This document shows positions 27,994 to 38,641 of a stretch of 64,000 nucleotides of DNA, one piece after another. Location of the stretch: assembly GCF_013927005.1 (NCBI RefSeq), contig NZ_CP055930.1, positions 5,084,001 through 5,148,000 on the forward strand, in the 5' to 3' direction. Position numbers and translations under genes: made by a program. The notes beneath the pieces were generated by a model. The model was not told where the DNA came from and ran no database searches. It worked only from the letters and a program-made list of their open reading frames with translations. The stretch's first letter is position 1. Each line of letters starts with the position of its first letter. Origin of the DNA: Enterobacter sp. RHBSTW-00175. Lineage in GTDB: Bacteria; Pseudomonadota; Gammaproteobacteria; Enterobacterales; Enterobacteriaceae.

Positions 27994-28407
27994 ATGAGCG
28001 AAGCACTTAAAATTCTGAACAACATCCGTACTCTTCGTGCGCAGGCAAGAGAATGCACCCTTGAAACGCTTGAAGAAATGCTGGAAAAATTAGAAGTTGT
28101 AGTTAATGAACGTCGCGAAGAAGAAAGCGCAGCTGCTGCGGAAATCGAAGAACGCACTCGCAAACTTCAGCAATATCGTGAAATGCTGATTGCTGATGGT
28201 ATCGATCCAAACGAATTGCTGAACAGCATGGCTGCTGCTAAAACCGGCACCAAAGCGAAACGCGCTGCGCGTCCTGCTAAATATAGCTATGTCGATGAGA
28301 ACGGAGAAACTAAAACCTGGACTGGCCAGGGTCGTACTCCTGCTGTTATCAAGAAAGCAATGGATGAGCAGGGTAAACAACTGGATGACTTCCTGATCAA
28401 GGATTAA
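27994..28407 (+). CDS. hns: histone-like nucleoid-structuring protein H-NS
   Basis: A 137-residue nucleoid protein that binds AT-rich DNA and silences acquired genes. The N-terminal coiled-coil oligomerisation domain ([20 protein letters not shown]...) spans about 1-83. After a linker ([17 protein letters not shown]) the DNA-binding domain contains TWTGQGRTP with the QGR minor-groove hook. ATG 27994 matches E. coli; the upstream in-frame ATG at 27937 overlaps the -10 region and is rejected. Confidence 0.98.
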   Translation: MSEALKILNNIRTLRAQARECTLETLEEMLEKLEVVVNERREEESAAAAEIEERTRKLQQYREMLIADGIDPNELLNSMAAAKTGTKAKRAARPAKYSYVDENGETKTWTGQGRTPAVIKKAMDEQGKQLDDFLIKD

Positions 28408-28421
28408 TCAGGACGCATTCT

Positions 28422-28450
28422 AAAAAATCCCGCTAAATGCGGGATTTTTT
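28422..28450 (+). terminator. hns terminator
   Basis: AAAAAATCCCGC-TAAAT-GCGGGATTTTTT, 14 bases after the hns stop. Confidence 0.93.
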
Positions 28451-28561
28451 GTATCTGTAATACATGCCGAACATCCTCTTACACTCTGTCATATAGCGAC
28501 AAGACACTATTTATAAACCCTTACAATCCGCGTCAGGCGACCCCGCCTGCGTTATGGGCAT

Positions 28562-28593
28562 AAAAAAACCGGTGGGCATTGCCACACCGGTTT
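28562..28593 (-). terminator. galU terminator
   Basis: AAACCGGTG...CACCGGTTT with an inner GGC/GCC pairing and seven A on the left, which become the T tract for leftward transcription. It lies about 20 bases past the galU stop. Confidence 0.9.
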
Positions 28594-28612
28594 AGTGCAT
28601 CCGGGAAACAGA

Positions 28613-29521
28613 TTATTTTTTAATACCCATGCTCTCCTGGAGCCAGGATTTAAATTCTTCACCCAGAGTATTGTGACGAATGCCATATTCAACAAACGCC
28701 TGCATATAACCGAGTTTATTACCGCAGTCATGGCTCTTACCTTTCATATGGTAAGCCTCGACGGTTTCTTTCTCGATCAGCATATCAATGCCATCAGTCA
28801 GCTGGATCTCATCACCCGCTCCTGGAGGGGTTTTCGCCAGCAGCGGCCAGATTTCTGCGCTCAGGACGTAACGACCCACAACGGCCAGATTAGACGGTGC
28901 AACATCCGCTTTTGGCTTTTCAACAACGCCAACCATCGGCACGCTTTCGCCAGGCTCCAGATTAACCCCTTTGCAGTCTACAACGCCGTATGCGGTTACA
29001 TCCGCAACAGGCTCAACCATGATCTGGCTGCTGCCGGTTTCATCGAAGCGTTTAATCATCTCTGCCAGGTTATCCCGGGACAGATCGGATTCGAATTCGT
29101 CCAGAATAACGTCTGGCAGAATAACCGCCACTGGCTCATCACCCACGACAGGGTGTGCGCACAGTACCGCATGACCCAGGCCTTTCGCCAGACCCTGACG
29201 AACCTGCATGATGGTGACATGTGGAGGGCAAATAGACTGAACTTCCGCTAACAGCTGACGCTTAACGCGTTTTTCCAGCATGGCTTCAAGTTCAAAACTT
29301 GTATCGAAATGGTTTTCGATAGAGTTTTTGGATGAATGCGTAACCAGCACAATTTCGGTAATTCCGGCAGCGATACATTCATTAACGACATACTGGATTA
29401 ATGGCTTATCAACCAACGGCAGCATCTCTTTAGGGATTGCCTTCGTTGCGGGTAGCATCCTGGTTCCCAATCCCGCTACCGGGATAACGGCCTTTCTGAC
29501 TTTCGAATTTAGGGCAGCCAT
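28613..29521 (-). CDS. galU: UTP-glucose-1-phosphate uridylyltransferase
   Basis: A 302-residue nucleotidyltransferase that makes UDP-glucose for LPS core, trehalose, capsule and galactose metabolism. The nucleotide-binding signature [33 protein letters not shown] sequence spans about 16-44, with the catalytic Lys in KEMLP. Further family blocks are [16 protein letters not shown] and GVVEKPKA. Length equals E. coli GalU. Confidence 0.97.
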   Translation of the reverse strand: MAALNSKVRKAVIPVAGLGTRMLPATKAIPKEMLPLVDKPLIQYVVNECIAAGITEIVLVTHSSKNSIENHFDTSFELEAMLEKRVKRQLLAEVQSICPPHVTIMQVRQGLAKGLGHAVLCAHPVVGDEPVAVILPDVILDEFESDLSRDNLAEMIKRFDETGSSQIMVEPVADVTAYGVVDCKGVNLEPGESVPMVGVVEKPKADVAPSNLAVVGRYVLSAEIWPLLAKTPPGAGDEIQLTDGIDMLIEKETVEAYHMKGKSHDCGNKLGYMQAFVEYGIRHNTLGEEFKSWLQESMGIKK

Positions 29522-29718
29522 TGAAATTCTCCTGAGCTGTTCAAGTTTTGAACTTATTCAATAAATAACGCGTTGAGTATATCAGCCTCACCATACAGTC
29601 CGGGTCTGAAAAGGACGCGTTGCCGATCAATTAGGATAAATACGCATGAATCTGGCGGTGATAGTAGCACTGTCAGCAAAACACCGGAAAAGCAATCTGA
29701 CGAATAAAAGTCAATTGC

Positions 29719-30732
29719 TTATTCCGTGGACAACATTAAGCGTAACCGCCCCCCTGCTCCCCAAATTTGGCACTGCCATGAGGAACAGCGTTGGCTAATT
29801 TGATTAAGATAAGCTGTTCCTAATGTCCCCAAAGGAACACCGTTGCTTACCTGAATATGATGCTCCCCCGTATTGAGCGATGCGTTTAGCCCGGCAGATA
29901 CGAGGATAAGGTTTTTGAGACCGCTGTGGTAATAACCGACCAGCAGCGGAAATTGCCCCGGCAAATTGGCCTGGCGAAAGAGATGATTTACCTGTTTAAG
30001 TAAACTGCCTAATTCAGGAAGTCGTTGACCCTGATGAGATAACTGCTCCTGCAAGAGCCCATTAAATAGCGCCCGAAGTAACAGTGCAGCTAATACACCG
30101 TTGTCACCTGCCCGCGTAACATCCAGACAATAAAACGCGAGGTCGGAATCAGATAAAGGGGCAATATCAAGCACCAGTCCGGGTTCGTCTGCGGCGACCA
30201 GTTGGCGATAATTTATACGGCAATGAGAAATAGTCTGTTGAACCGGTGGCTGGAGTTCCTGCAACAATTTTGAGGCCGCCAGCGGATTACTGACTAACGC
30301 ATCCCAGTCCTGGAAAAGGCGCTCTTCTTCCTCAACCCGAGAATTAAACATATTGGGATACAGGCAAGCCAGTACCGTTTCACGCAGGCGATTCAAATCT
30401 TTAACTGGCTTTAACAAAATATCCTGCACGCCTAAACGCAATGCCCGGGCAATATCAGCCATGTTTTCGGTGGCAGAAATCACCAGAATCGGGATCTGGT
30501 CACCCTCGTTTCGAAGATGTTCGACCAGCTTGAGTCCGTTCATACGTGGCATGGCAATGTCACAAATCATCAGATCAGGGGTGATAGTGTCCATTTTTTC
30601 CAGGGCTTCAATACCGTCCTCGGCAAGCGATGTCATCGCCCCCAACGAGGATAACCACGAATCCAGCAGCGAACGGAAAACGGGCTCGTCTTCAACTATC
30701 AAAATGTGTTTTCCGGCCAATGGCTGCGTCAT
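29719..30732 (-). CDS. rssB: regulator of RpoS stability, adaptor RssB
   Basis: A 337-residue response regulator that delivers sigma-S to ClpXP. The receiver domain (8-125) has the acidic pair in LIVEDEP, phospho-acceptor Asp58 in MICDIAMPRMNG, and Lys in ILLKPVKDL. The C-terminal part is a degenerate PP2C-like domain, without the metal-binding acidic set of active phosphatases. Length equals E. coli RssB. Confidence 0.96.
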   Translation of the reverse strand: MTQPLAGKHILIVEDEPVFRSLLDSWLSSLGAMTSLAEDGIEALEKMDTITPDLMICDIAMPRMNGLKLVEHLRNEGDQIPILVISATENMADIARALRLGVQDILLKPVKDLNRLRETVLACLYPNMFNSRVEEEERLFQDWDALVSNPLAASKLLQELQPPVQQTISHCRINYRQLVAADEPGLVLDIAPLSDSDLAFYCLDVTRAGDNGVLAALLLRALFNGLLQEQLSHQGQRLPELGSLLKQVNHLFRQANLPGQFPLLVGYYHSGLKNLILVSAGLNASLNTGEHHIQVSNGVPLGTLGTAYLNQISQRCSSWQCQIWGAGGRLRLMLSTE

Positions 30733-30824
30733 GGTTCCTCCCCTGGCTGACAGTTACTAAATAGTGGCATGTGATCGGCACTATCGCCTGTCAGATTTTG
30801 CTGAAGTAATCAAAAAAAGGGTGT

Positions 30825-31727
30825 TCAGGCGGATGTCCGCACAAACGGCAACAGCTCATCCATTTTCTTCTCAACGGCTAACGAACCCGCCGCAATTGCG
30901 GCTTCAGCACGATGGAAGTCCAGGGTAGCGATTTGAGGGCAATACGGTTGAATAAGGATATCAGGTGGGTCACCCGCCATGCGGTTACGCTTAAGGCGGT
31001 TTTCAAGCACCTGGATAGAGGTCGTCATGATTTCGATTGCCGTCGGTGCGGCAACCGAACGACGCGCCGCCATTCGCCCTATTTGCCCACGTAAGCGTTC
31101 ATGCCAGGCGAGTTTTTCCCCTTCCGCATCCTCACTTTGAAGATTGACGGGCAAAAGCTCCTGCTGCATCAGGTGCGCATCGTGTTGCAAATCTACGGCA
31201 ATCACGATGTCTGCGCCCATCGCACGGGTGAGTGAGATAGGGATTGGGTTCACCACTCCGCCATCAACCAGCCAGTAGCCGTTATGCGGAACGGGAGCCA
31301 TTAAACCAGGCATACTACAGGATGCGCGCACGGCGAGATGGATATCTCCTTCGGTAAACCAGAGTTCCCGACCTGTGCTGAGGTTTGTCGCTACAGCGCC
31401 GAAAGGCAACTGACAATTGCTGAAGTCTTCAAGAGGCATTATCTGGCGGAACTGATTAAACACCCGTTCGCCACGCAGCAAACCGCCGCGTTGCCAGGAG
31501 AGATCCATCAGACGCAGAACATCCCAGTAACTGAAGGAACGAACCCAGGTTTCCAGCTCCGGGAGCTTCCCACAGGCGTACGCAGACCCAACCAGCGAAC
31601 CGATAGAACACCCTGCAACGATATCAATATTAATGCCCATCTCTTTTAGGGCATTAATTACGCCGATATGTGACCATCCGCGAGCCGCACCTGAGCCCAG
31701 CGCCAGTCCAATTTTTACCTTTCTCAT
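30825..31727 (-). CDS. rssA: patatin-like protein RssA
   Basis: A 300-residue patatin-family protein directly upstream of rssB and probably co-transcribed (92-base gap). The oxyanion motif is GSGAARGWSHIG, the nucleophile motif GCSIGS and the catalytic Asp is in DGGVVNPIP. Phospholipase-like hydrolase by family; its substrate and its link to RpoS turnover are unclear. Near-identical length to E. coli (301). Confidence 0.95.
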   Translation of the reverse strand: MRKVKIGLALGSGAARGWSHIGVINALKEMGINIDIVAGCSIGSLVGSAYACGKLPELETWVRSFSYWDVLRLMDLSWQRGGLLRGERVFNQFRQIMPLEDFSNCQLPFGAVATNLSTGRELWFTEGDIHLAVRASCSMPGLMAPVPHNGYWLVDGGVVNPIPISLTRAMGADIVIAVDLQHDAHLMQQELLPVNLQSEDAEGEKLAWHERLRGQIGRMAARRSVAAPTAIEIMTTSIQVLENRLKRNRMAGDPPDILIQPYCPQIATLDFHRAEAAIAAGSLAVEKKMDELLPFVRTSA

Positions 31728-31841
31728 TAGCCCTGATTTACTTCCCCTGGATTCTCAACATAGCGTCAACGCAACTGCTCAGTTAACATGGTGCTACCCG
31801 AAGCGTTTTACGCCCTTAATTTTTGTTCCAGGAAGAGAATC

Positions 31842-32300
31842 GTGTCTCAACTCTGCCCCTGTGGTAGCGCTCTGGATTATAGCCTATGTTGCCAGCGATA
31901 TCTTTCTGGCGAGCAGGTTGCACCAGACCCGTCACACCTTATGCGTTCGCGTTATACTGCTTTTGTGATCAAAGACGCAGACTATCTGATTAAGACCTGG
32001 CACCCGTCTTGCCATGCCGCCGATTTTCGTCAGGACATTGAAGCTGGCTTTGCCAACACACAGTGGCTTGGCCTGACCGTTTTTGAAGCATCGCCCGGAA
32101 GCAACGACAATGAAGGCTACGTCAGCTTTGTTGCCCGCTTTACCGAGCGCGATAAAACGGCTGCCATTATCGAACGCTCCCGTTTCTTAAAGGAAAGCGG
32201 GCAATGGTATTATATTGACGGTACGCGCCCTCAAATCGGTCGTAACGATCCCTGCCCTTGTGGTTCAGGTAAAAAATTTAAAAAGTGTTGCGGGCAGTAA
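31842..32300 (+). CDS. ychJ: YchJ family SEC-C protein (UPF0225)
   Basis: A 152-residue protein with two cysteine-rich SEC-C zinc motifs at the ends, [14 protein letters not shown] and [18 protein letters not shown], around a central NTF2-like domain. The start is GTG 31842 after CCAGGAAGAGAATC, matching the E. coli protein. Function unknown. Divergent from rssA. Confidence 0.93.
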   Translation: MSQLCPCGSALDYSLCCQRYLSGEQVAPDPSHLMRSRYTAFVIKDADYLIKTWHPSCHAADFRQDIEAGFANTQWLGLTVFEASPGSNDNEGYVSFVARFTERDKTAAIIERSRFLKESGQWYYIDGTRPQIGRNDPCPCGSGKKFKKCCGQ

Positions 32301-32348
32301 CGCCTGACAACTCAGATTTCGCAAATACTCAAACAGGATTTCCCGGCG

Positions 32349-33191
<843 letters not shown>

Positions 33192-33272
33192 TCTTTTGGA
33201 AAATGAATTGATTAGCTTTGCGCCTTTACGGATAAAAAGCAGGCAAACAACTTCATTTCGCTAAAGGAATAC

Positions 33273-33309
33273 TTTACAGGGGCGTCTCATTTGATATGAT
33301 GCGCCCCGC
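33273..33309 (+). promoter_or_regulatory. tyrT stable-RNA promoter
   Basis: TTTACA (33273-33278), a 16-base spacer, and TATGAT (33295-33300), followed by the GC-rich discriminator GCGCCCCGC. These are the hallmarks of the stringently controlled E. coli tyrT promoter, to which this sequence is almost identical. Confidence 0.85.
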
Positions 33310-33347
33310 TTCCAGACGAAGCAGGCCAGTAAAAAGCATTACCCCGT

Positions 33348-33432
<85 letters not shown>

Positions 33433-33607
33433 TTATTCACCACAGTGATGTGGTAAAACCGATGAGATAATGTGAAGTTTGCACTCATCGGGAAGGGTGA
33501 GAACCTTCGATTAAGGTTCGACTCTCGCGAAAGCGAGAGAACGTTGCCAAAGGCAACGGCCCGAAGGGTGAGGAGCGAAGCGACGAATAATCCTTCCCCC
33601 ACCACCA
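33433..33607 (+). repeat. diverged rtT-type spacer between the tRNA-Tyr genes
   Basis: 175 bases ending in AATCCTTCCCCCACCACCA, a 19-base copy of the tRNA-Tyr 3' end. Its middle (GAAGGGTGAGAACCTTCGATTAAGGTTCGA, then a GAGCGAAGCGACGA-like tail) is a diverged form of the two units after the second tRNA. Confidence 0.8.
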
Positions 33608-33642
33608 TCTTCAAGCTGTACCTCAAAATTAGCATTACCCCT

Positions 33643-33727
<85 letters not shown>

Positions 33728-33903
33728 TCACTTCTAAGTCAACCCGCATTCACTCTTTGCACCATGCCACATGTATTTCCGATGCAGGGAAGGATGAGAA
33801 GCTTCGACTAAGGTTCGATTCGAGCGTAGCGAGAAAGCGTTGCCGCAGGCAACGACCCGAAGGGCGAGGCGCAACGCGCCGAGTAATCCTTCCCCCACCA
33901 CCA
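33728..33903 (+). repeat. rtT-type repeat unit 1
   Basis: A 176-base unit that ends with the 19-base tRNA-Tyr 3' copy. It contains the hairpin-rich core AAGCTTCGACTAAGGTTCGA and GTTGCCGCAGGCAACG. In E. coli similar units follow tyrT/V and release rtT RNA. Confidence 0.88.
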
Positions 33904-34079
33904 TCAATTTTAAATCACTCCGCATTCACTCTTTGCACCATGCCACATAGACTTCCGATTCAGGGAAGGATGAGAAGCTTCGACTAAGGTTCGATTCGAG
34001 CGTAGCGAGAAAGCGTTGCCGCAGGCAACGACCCGAAGGGCGAGGCGCAACGCGCCGAGTAATCCTTCCCCCACCACCA
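33904..34079 (+). repeat. rtT-type repeat unit 2
   Basis: A second 176-base unit, nearly identical to unit 1 apart from a few substitutions in its first third. It also ends in the 19-base tRNA-Tyr 3' copy. Confidence 0.88.
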
Positions 34080-34148
34080 TCACTTCTAAGTCAACCCGCA
34101 TTCACTCTTTGCACCATGTCACATACTCTTCCTGTGCGGGGAATGATG
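34080..34148 (+). repeat. partial rtT-type unit
   Basis: About 70 bases matching the beginning of units 1 and 2 (TCACTTCTAAGTCAACCCGC onwards) before similarity fades around GGGGAATGATG. Confidence 0.7.
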
Positions 34149-34187
34149 TATACCAATGCCTGTATCTGGCATCTGCACACCTGCTTT

Positions 34188-34270
34188 CCCCGGTGGCGCT
34201 TCGCTTACCAGGGCTACAAATCGTACTCCCCCCCTTGTAGGCCGGGTAAGGCGCAGCCGCCACCCGGCAA
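34188..34270. repeat. BIME: two inverted REP elements
   Basis: A leftward REP (34188-34219, CCCGGTGGCGCTTCGCTTACC core) and a rightward REP (34235-34270, GTAGGCCGGGTAAGGCGCAG core) face each other, forming a bacterial interspersed mosaic element just before the Lrp-type gene's 3' end. Confidence 0.85.
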
Positions 34271-34277
34271 CAGACAG

Positions 34278-34721
34278 CTACATCGGTGGCAACCGTCGCT
34301 TCACCGGAGAACTCTTCACAATCGATGTATTGCACTGGGCATGTTCAGCAAGACCATCCAGCAATAGATCAAGCTGCTCAATTGAACGCACTACCAGCCT
34401 GATCACAAAACAATCCTCACCCGTCACTTTGTCGCTCTCAATACACTCCGGCATGGCCTGGATGTATTTATCCACCTTATGTAACAACCCCGGTAACGGC
34501 CGCACACGCACCAGCGCCTGCAAGGTATACCCTAGCGCGGCTAAATTCACGCGCGCGCCATACCCCTGAATCACGCCCCGCTCCTCCAGCCTTTTCAGAC
34601 GCTCTGCGGTGCTTGGTGATGTCAGCCCGATACGGCCACTCAGCACTTTCAACGACACGCGCGCATCCTCCGCCAGGCAGGCTAATATCTGGCGGTCGAT
34701 ATCATCGAGAAGGTAATCCAT
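34278..34721 (-). CDS. Lrp/AsnC-family transcriptional regulator
   Basis: A 147-residue regulator. The N-terminal helix-turn-helix is LDDIDRQILACLAEDARVSLKVLSGRIGLTSPSTAERLKRLEERGVI, and the C-terminal RAM ligand-binding domain starts near LGYTLQALVRVRP. ATG 34721 is preferred to the one at 34730, since AGGTGA then has proper spacing. It is divergent from an EamA exporter (107 bases), its probable target, by the pattern of Lrp-like regulators beside amino-acid exporters. Not present between narI and tyrV in E. coli. Confidence 0.9.
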   Translation of the reverse strand: MDYLLDDIDRQILACLAEDARVSLKVLSGRIGLTSPSTAERLKRLEERGVIQGYGARVNLAALGYTLQALVRVRPLPGLLHKVDKYIQAMPECIESDKVTGEDCFVIRLVVRSIEQLDLLLDGLAEHAQCNTSIVKSSPVKRRLPPM

Positions 34722-34828
34722 AGCATTCACCTAATTTAAAAACGCCATAACTGTATTTCACCTTATATCACCTCTGTAAAAGCCAACACGCTTTTTCGAC
34801 AATAGAGCAATTAATCAGGAGGTGCATA

Positions 34829-35725
34829 ATGGGTGATAGACAAAAAGGCGTCTGGCAAATGAGCCTGGCGATGCTTATTTCCGGCTCAATCGGGGCCTTT
34901 GTATTACTCTCCGGTTTACCGGTCACAGAAGTCGTGTTCTGGCGCTGCCTCATCGGCGCCGTTGCTCTCTTTCTTTTTATCCGTATCAGCAAACAGCCTT
35001 TTAGCCCATTAACCAAAGTCACGTTGGGGTTGGCAATTTTTGGCGGCATCGCGCTGGTCGTTAACTGGATGATGCTCTTTGCCGCCTACGCGCGCATTTC
35101 GATAGGTCTGTCGACCGTGGTCTACAACACGCAGCCGTTTATGCTGGTAATGATGGGGATGTTACTGGGTGAACGTGTGAGTCTGGCAAAATGGGGATGG
35201 CTCCTGCTTGCCTTCGGCGGCGTGGTGGTTCTGCTCTCAGGCGAGCTGACCAGCAAACACGAGGCTGGCTGGCTTAGCGGTATTGCGCTGGCGCTTGGTG
35301 CCGCGTTCTTTTACGCGCTGACGGCCATTATCACCCGCAGGCTCAGAAGTATTGCGCCACAACATATTGCGTTTATTCAGGTCTTAACCGGGGTGGTTAT
35401 GCTATTGCCGTTGGCGCACATGCCCACGTTTTCCGGGCAATTCCCGTGGGGAATACTATTAACGCTGGGGATTGTGCACACAGGCATAATGTACCAGCTG
35501 CTCTATAGTGCCATTCAGAAGCTCCCTACCCCTGTCACCGGCTCCCTTTCCTTTATTTACCCGGTGGTGGCGATTGTGGTTGATAATCTGGTCTTCGGGC
35601 ATTCGCTGACCGCGACGCAACTGGCGGGTGGCGCGCTGATCCTGGTTGCCGCCGCGGGCAACAACCTGGGCTGGGGCGAAAAAAAACCCCGCTCGTGCGG
35701 GGTTGGTATCAAAACGGCAAATTAG
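34829..35725 (+). CDS. DMT/EamA-family permease, probable metabolite exporter
   Basis: A 298-residue inner-membrane protein with ten predicted helices in two EamA repeats. Conserved family features include [15 protein letters not shown] in helix 2 and [21 protein letters not shown] in the first half. The substrate is unknown; amino acids or related metabolites fit the neighbouring Lrp-type regulator. AGGAGGTGCATA precedes the ATG. Its last codons encode the narGHJI terminator (35679-35704), and its TAG overlaps the narI stop (TTA/TAG share bases). Confidence 0.88.
   Translation: MGDRQKGVWQMSLAMLISGSIGAFVLLSGLPVTEVVFWRCLIGAVALFLFIRISKQPFSPLTKVTLGLAIFGGIALVVNWMMLFAAYARISIGLSTVVYNTQPFMLVMMGMLLGERVSLAKWGWLLLAFGGVVVLLSGELTSKHEAGWLSGIALALGAAFFYALTAIITRRLRSIAPQHIAFIQVLTGVVMLLPLAHMPTFSGQFPWGILLTLGIVHTGIMYQLLYSAIQKLPTPVTGSLSFIYPVVAIVVDNLVFGHSLTATQLAGGALILVAAAGNNLGWGEKKPRSCGVGIKTAN
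35679..35704 (-). terminator. narGHJI terminator, inside the exporter gene
   Basis: AACCCCGC-TCGT-GCGGGGTT with eight A on the left that act as T tract for the leftward nar transcript. It lies within the last 16 codons of the convergent exporter gene. Confidence 0.88.
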
Positions 35726-36399
35726 CGGCGGGCACGCACAATCTGGTATTTGCGCGTCAGGTACTCTACTGGCGCGCTCCAGATGTGGACCAGGCGAGAG
35801 AACGGGAACAGCACAAACAACGTCATCCCCAGCACCAGGTGCACGCGGAACACAAACGCCACACCGTCCAGATGCTCAGACGCACCGCCGAGGAACGTCA
35901 CCACCGACTGTGCCCAGCCAACCAGTTTCATCATTTCGCTGCCGTCCATATGCTGTGCAGAGAACGGAATGGTCAGCAGACCGAGCGCACACTGCACCAT
36001 CAGCAGAGACAGGATCAGAATGTCGGCCCCGGTAGTGGTTGCACGCACTCGTGGGCTGAACAGGCGACGTTTAAGCAGCAGCAAGCCACCCACCAGCGTC
36101 ATCACACCGCACGCGCCACCGGCAATCATCGCCATTTTTTGCTTCACTTCAATCGGCAGGAACGACTCATACATCCAGTGAGGCGTCAGCATCCCGAGAA
36201 AGTGACCGGCAAAAATCCCCAGGATCCCGATGTGGAACAGGTTAGAGGCCAGGTTCATCCCTTTGCGATCCAGCATCTGGCTGGACGCCGCACGCCAGCT
36301 GTACTGACCGTAGTCGTAACGCAGCCAGCTTCCCACCAGAAACACGGTGCCCGCAATGTACGGGTAGATATCAAAGAAGAACATATTCAGGAAGTGCAT
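35722..36399 (-). CDS. narI: respiratory nitrate reductase A gamma subunit (cytochrome b)
   Basis: A 225-residue membrane anchor that oxidises quinol and passes electrons to NarH through two b hemes. Five helices are visible, with heme-ligand histidines including [16 protein letters not shown] and the C-terminal region [17 protein letters not shown] ([11 protein letters not shown]). Length equals E. coli. It overlaps narJ by one base (TAATG). Confidence 0.97.
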   Translation of the reverse strand: MHFLNMFFFDIYPYIAGTVFLVGSWLRYDYGQYSWRAASSQMLDRKGMNLASNLFHIGILGIFAGHFLGMLTPHWMYESFLPIEVKQKMAMIAGGACGVMTLVGGLLLLKRRLFSPRVRATTTGADILILSLLMVQCALGLLTIPFSAQHMDGSEMMKLVGWAQSVVTFLGGASEHLDGVAFVFRVHLVLGMTLFVLFPFSRLVHIWSAPVEYLTRKYQIVRARR

Positions 36400-37109
36400 T
36401 ATTGCTGTCCTCCGTTAGAGATATTCAAATATTGCGGGGCAACAGCTCCGGCAAAACGACGCTGGTGAGCCGAGATTTCCGACTCGCCGCAATTCTGGTC
36501 AGCAAAGAATTTAACTTGCTCTTCTTCCCAGACCGCATCCAGCGCCTGCGGGGTATCGTCGCGCGCTTCATCGGCAATTTTTTCTGCCACTTTCTCACTG
36601 TCGATGGCCGCATTCGCGAGTTTTACCAGCAGGTCGAACAGCGCCGCATAGCGGCTCTCACGCTGTTGCAGTCGCGCACTGAGCAGCGCCAGAATCGGCG
36701 CAATGTCCTGTAACCCATCAAGCGCCTCTTCTTTTGGCAGCTGCGCCAGATATTCGAGGTACAGCGGCAGGTGATCCGGCAGCTCGCGGCTATCAAGTTG
36801 CAGACCGTGCTGTTCGTATTGCGCCATCAGGTCGACCATCGCCTGACCCCGGTCGCGGGATTCGCCGTGAACATGTTCAAACAGCAGCAGTGAAGTGGCG
36901 CGGCCACGGTCAAACAGCTGGCTGTAGTCGGCCTGTGCATCCAGAAGATCGCGCGCTAACAGGTCGCGCAGGAAAACGCCCAGGCTATGGGCATCTTCTT
37001 TATCCAGGTTTTCAGATGACGCGAGTGCATCGAAAAGTTCCTGTTGATGCTGCGCAAGCGCAGCATCCGGGTACTCGAGCAGACGCGAAACAATGACGAG
37101 TTCAATCAT
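36399..37109 (-). CDS. narJ: nitrate reductase A assembly chaperone
   Basis: A 236-residue TorD-family chaperone that holds apo-NarGH until the molybdenum cofactor and FeS clusters are in. The start at 37109 ([15 protein letters not shown]) gives the E. coli length. [19 protein letters not shown] is the family signature. It overlaps narH by 4 bases. Confidence 0.96.
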   Translation of the reverse strand: MIELVIVSRLLEYPDAALAQHQQELFDALASSENLDKEDAHSLGVFLRDLLARDLLDAQADYSQLFDRGRATSLLLFEHVHGESRDRGQAMVDLMAQYEQHGLQLDSRELPDHLPLYLEYLAQLPKEEALDGLQDIAPILALLSARLQQRESRYAALFDLLVKLANAAIDSEKVAEKIADEARDDTPQALDAVWEEEQVKFFADQNCGESEISAHQRRFAGAVAPQYLNISNGGQQ

Positions 37110-38641
37110 TGGTGCGGCTCCGTTTTGCTGGTCACATCCATGGCATCGATGCGGCGGCTGTTGAAGAGGTTGAATTTGGTGTCTGACCCGTGGCAACCAT
37201 CGCCGAAGGTAAAACCACAACCGCTTTTTTCCGGGAAGGCTTCGCGAGCCAGTTCGCGGTGACTGCCTGGTACCACGAAACGATCTTCGTAGTTGGCAAT
37301 CGCCAGATAGCGGTACATCTCCTGCGCCTGTGCTTCGCTCAGCCCCACCTCTTCCAGCGCACGGGTATCAATCACACCGTCTACCGTTTCCGCGCGTTTG
37401 AAGTGGCGCATCGCCAGCATCCGTTTCAGCGCCAGCAGCACAGGTTGCGTGTCGCCGGCGGTCAGCAGGTTCGCCAGGTACTGAACCGGGATACGCAGGC
37501 TTTCTACGTCTGGCAGAATGCCGTTACTGCCCAGTTCACCGGCATCTGCGGCAGACTGAATCGGTGACAGTGGTGGCACATACCACACCATCGGCAGCGT
37601 GCGGTATTCCGGGTGCAGTGGCAGCGCCAGCTTCCAGTCCATCGCCATTTTGTACACCGGAGACTGCTGCGCAGCGTCGATCACGCTCTGCGGTACGCCG
37701 TCTTTCAGCGCCTGCTCAATCACTTTCGGGTCGTTCGGATCGAGGAACACATCCAGCTGACGCTGATACAGATCTTTTTCGTGCTCGGTGCTGGCTGCAT
37801 TTTCAATCGCATCTGCGTCATACAACAGCACCCCGAGGTAACGGATACGGCCTACGCAGCTTTCAGAACAAACGGTCGGCATCCCCGCTTCGATACGTGG
37901 ATAACAGAAGATGCACTTCTCGGATTTCCCGCTCTTCCAGTTGAAGTAGATTTTTTTGTACGGACAACCGGTGATGCACATACGCCAGCCGCGGCATTTG
38001 TCCTGGTCGATAAGCACAATGCCGTCTTCTTCACGCTTATAGATGGCACCGCTCGGGCAGGTGGCAACACAGGCCGGGTTAAGACAGTGTTCACACAGGC
38101 GCGGCAGATACATCATGAAGGTATTTTCGAACTGACCGTACATCGCCTTCTGCATATTTTCGAAGTTCTGATCTTTGGCGCGTTTTTCAAACTCTCCACC
38201 CAGAATTTCTTCCCAGTTTGGCCCGCTGGTAATTTTGTCCAACCGCTTCCCGGTGATCAGCGAGCGTGGGCGGGCAATCGGCTGGTGTTTGCTTTCTGGC
38301 GCGTTGTGCAGGTTCTGGTAGTCGAAATCAAACGGCTCGTAGTAATCGTCAATGCCCGGCAGATGCGGGTTAGCGAAGATTTTGCCCAGCAACATCGCGC
38401 GGTTACCCATGCGCGGTTGCAGTTTACCGTTGATCTTGCGGATCCAGCCGCCCTTCCATTTTTCCTGATTTTCCCAGTCGGTCGGGAAACCGGTGCCTGG
38501 CTTACTTTCAACGTTGTTGAACCAGGCGTATTCCATACCTTCACGGCTGGTCCAGACGTTTTTACAGGTGACTGAGCAGGTATGACAGCCGATGCATTTA
38601 TCCAGATTCAGCACCATGCCGACTTGTGAACGAATTTTCAT
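37106..38641 (-). CDS. narH: respiratory nitrate reductase A beta subunit
   Basis: A 511-residue iron-sulfur electron-transfer subunit. Four Cys clusters are visible: CIGCHTCSVTCKNVW near the N-terminus, CEHCLNPACVATCPSGAIYK, CRGWRMCITGCPYKKIYFN (the Trp replaces a Cys, giving the [3Fe-4S] centre), and CIFCYPRIEAGMPTVCSESC. One residue shorter than E. coli NarH. Overlaps narG by 4 bases. Confidence 0.97.
   Translation of the reverse strand: MKIRSQVGMVLNLDKCIGCHTCSVTCKNVWTSREGMEYAWFNNVESKPGTGFPTDWENQEKWKGGWIRKINGKLQPRMGNRAMLLGKIFANPHLPGIDDYYEPFDFDYQNLHNAPESKHQPIARPRSLITGKRLDKITSGPNWEEILGGEFEKRAKDQNFENMQKAMYGQFENTFMMYLPRLCEHCLNPACVATCPSGAIYKREEDGIVLIDQDKCRGWRMCITGCPYKKIYFNWKSGKSEKCIFCYPRIEAGMPTVCSESCVGRIRYLGVLLYDADAIENAASTEHEKDLYQRQLDVFLDPNDPKVIEQALKDGVPQSVIDAAQQSPVYKMAMDWKLALPLHPEYRTLPMVWYVPPLSPIQSAADAGELGSNGILPDVESLRIPVQYLANLLTAGDTQPVLLALKRMLAMRHFKRAETVDGVIDTRALEEVGLSEAQAQEMYRYLAIANYEDRFVVPGSHRELAREAFPEKSGCGFTFGDGCHGSDTKFNLFNSRRIDAMDVTSKTEPHQ

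Noticed and set aside
37613..38575. 320-codon plus-strand frame within narH
   Set aside because: narH is clear in the other strand with overlaps to narG and narJ; the antisense frame has no known motifs.
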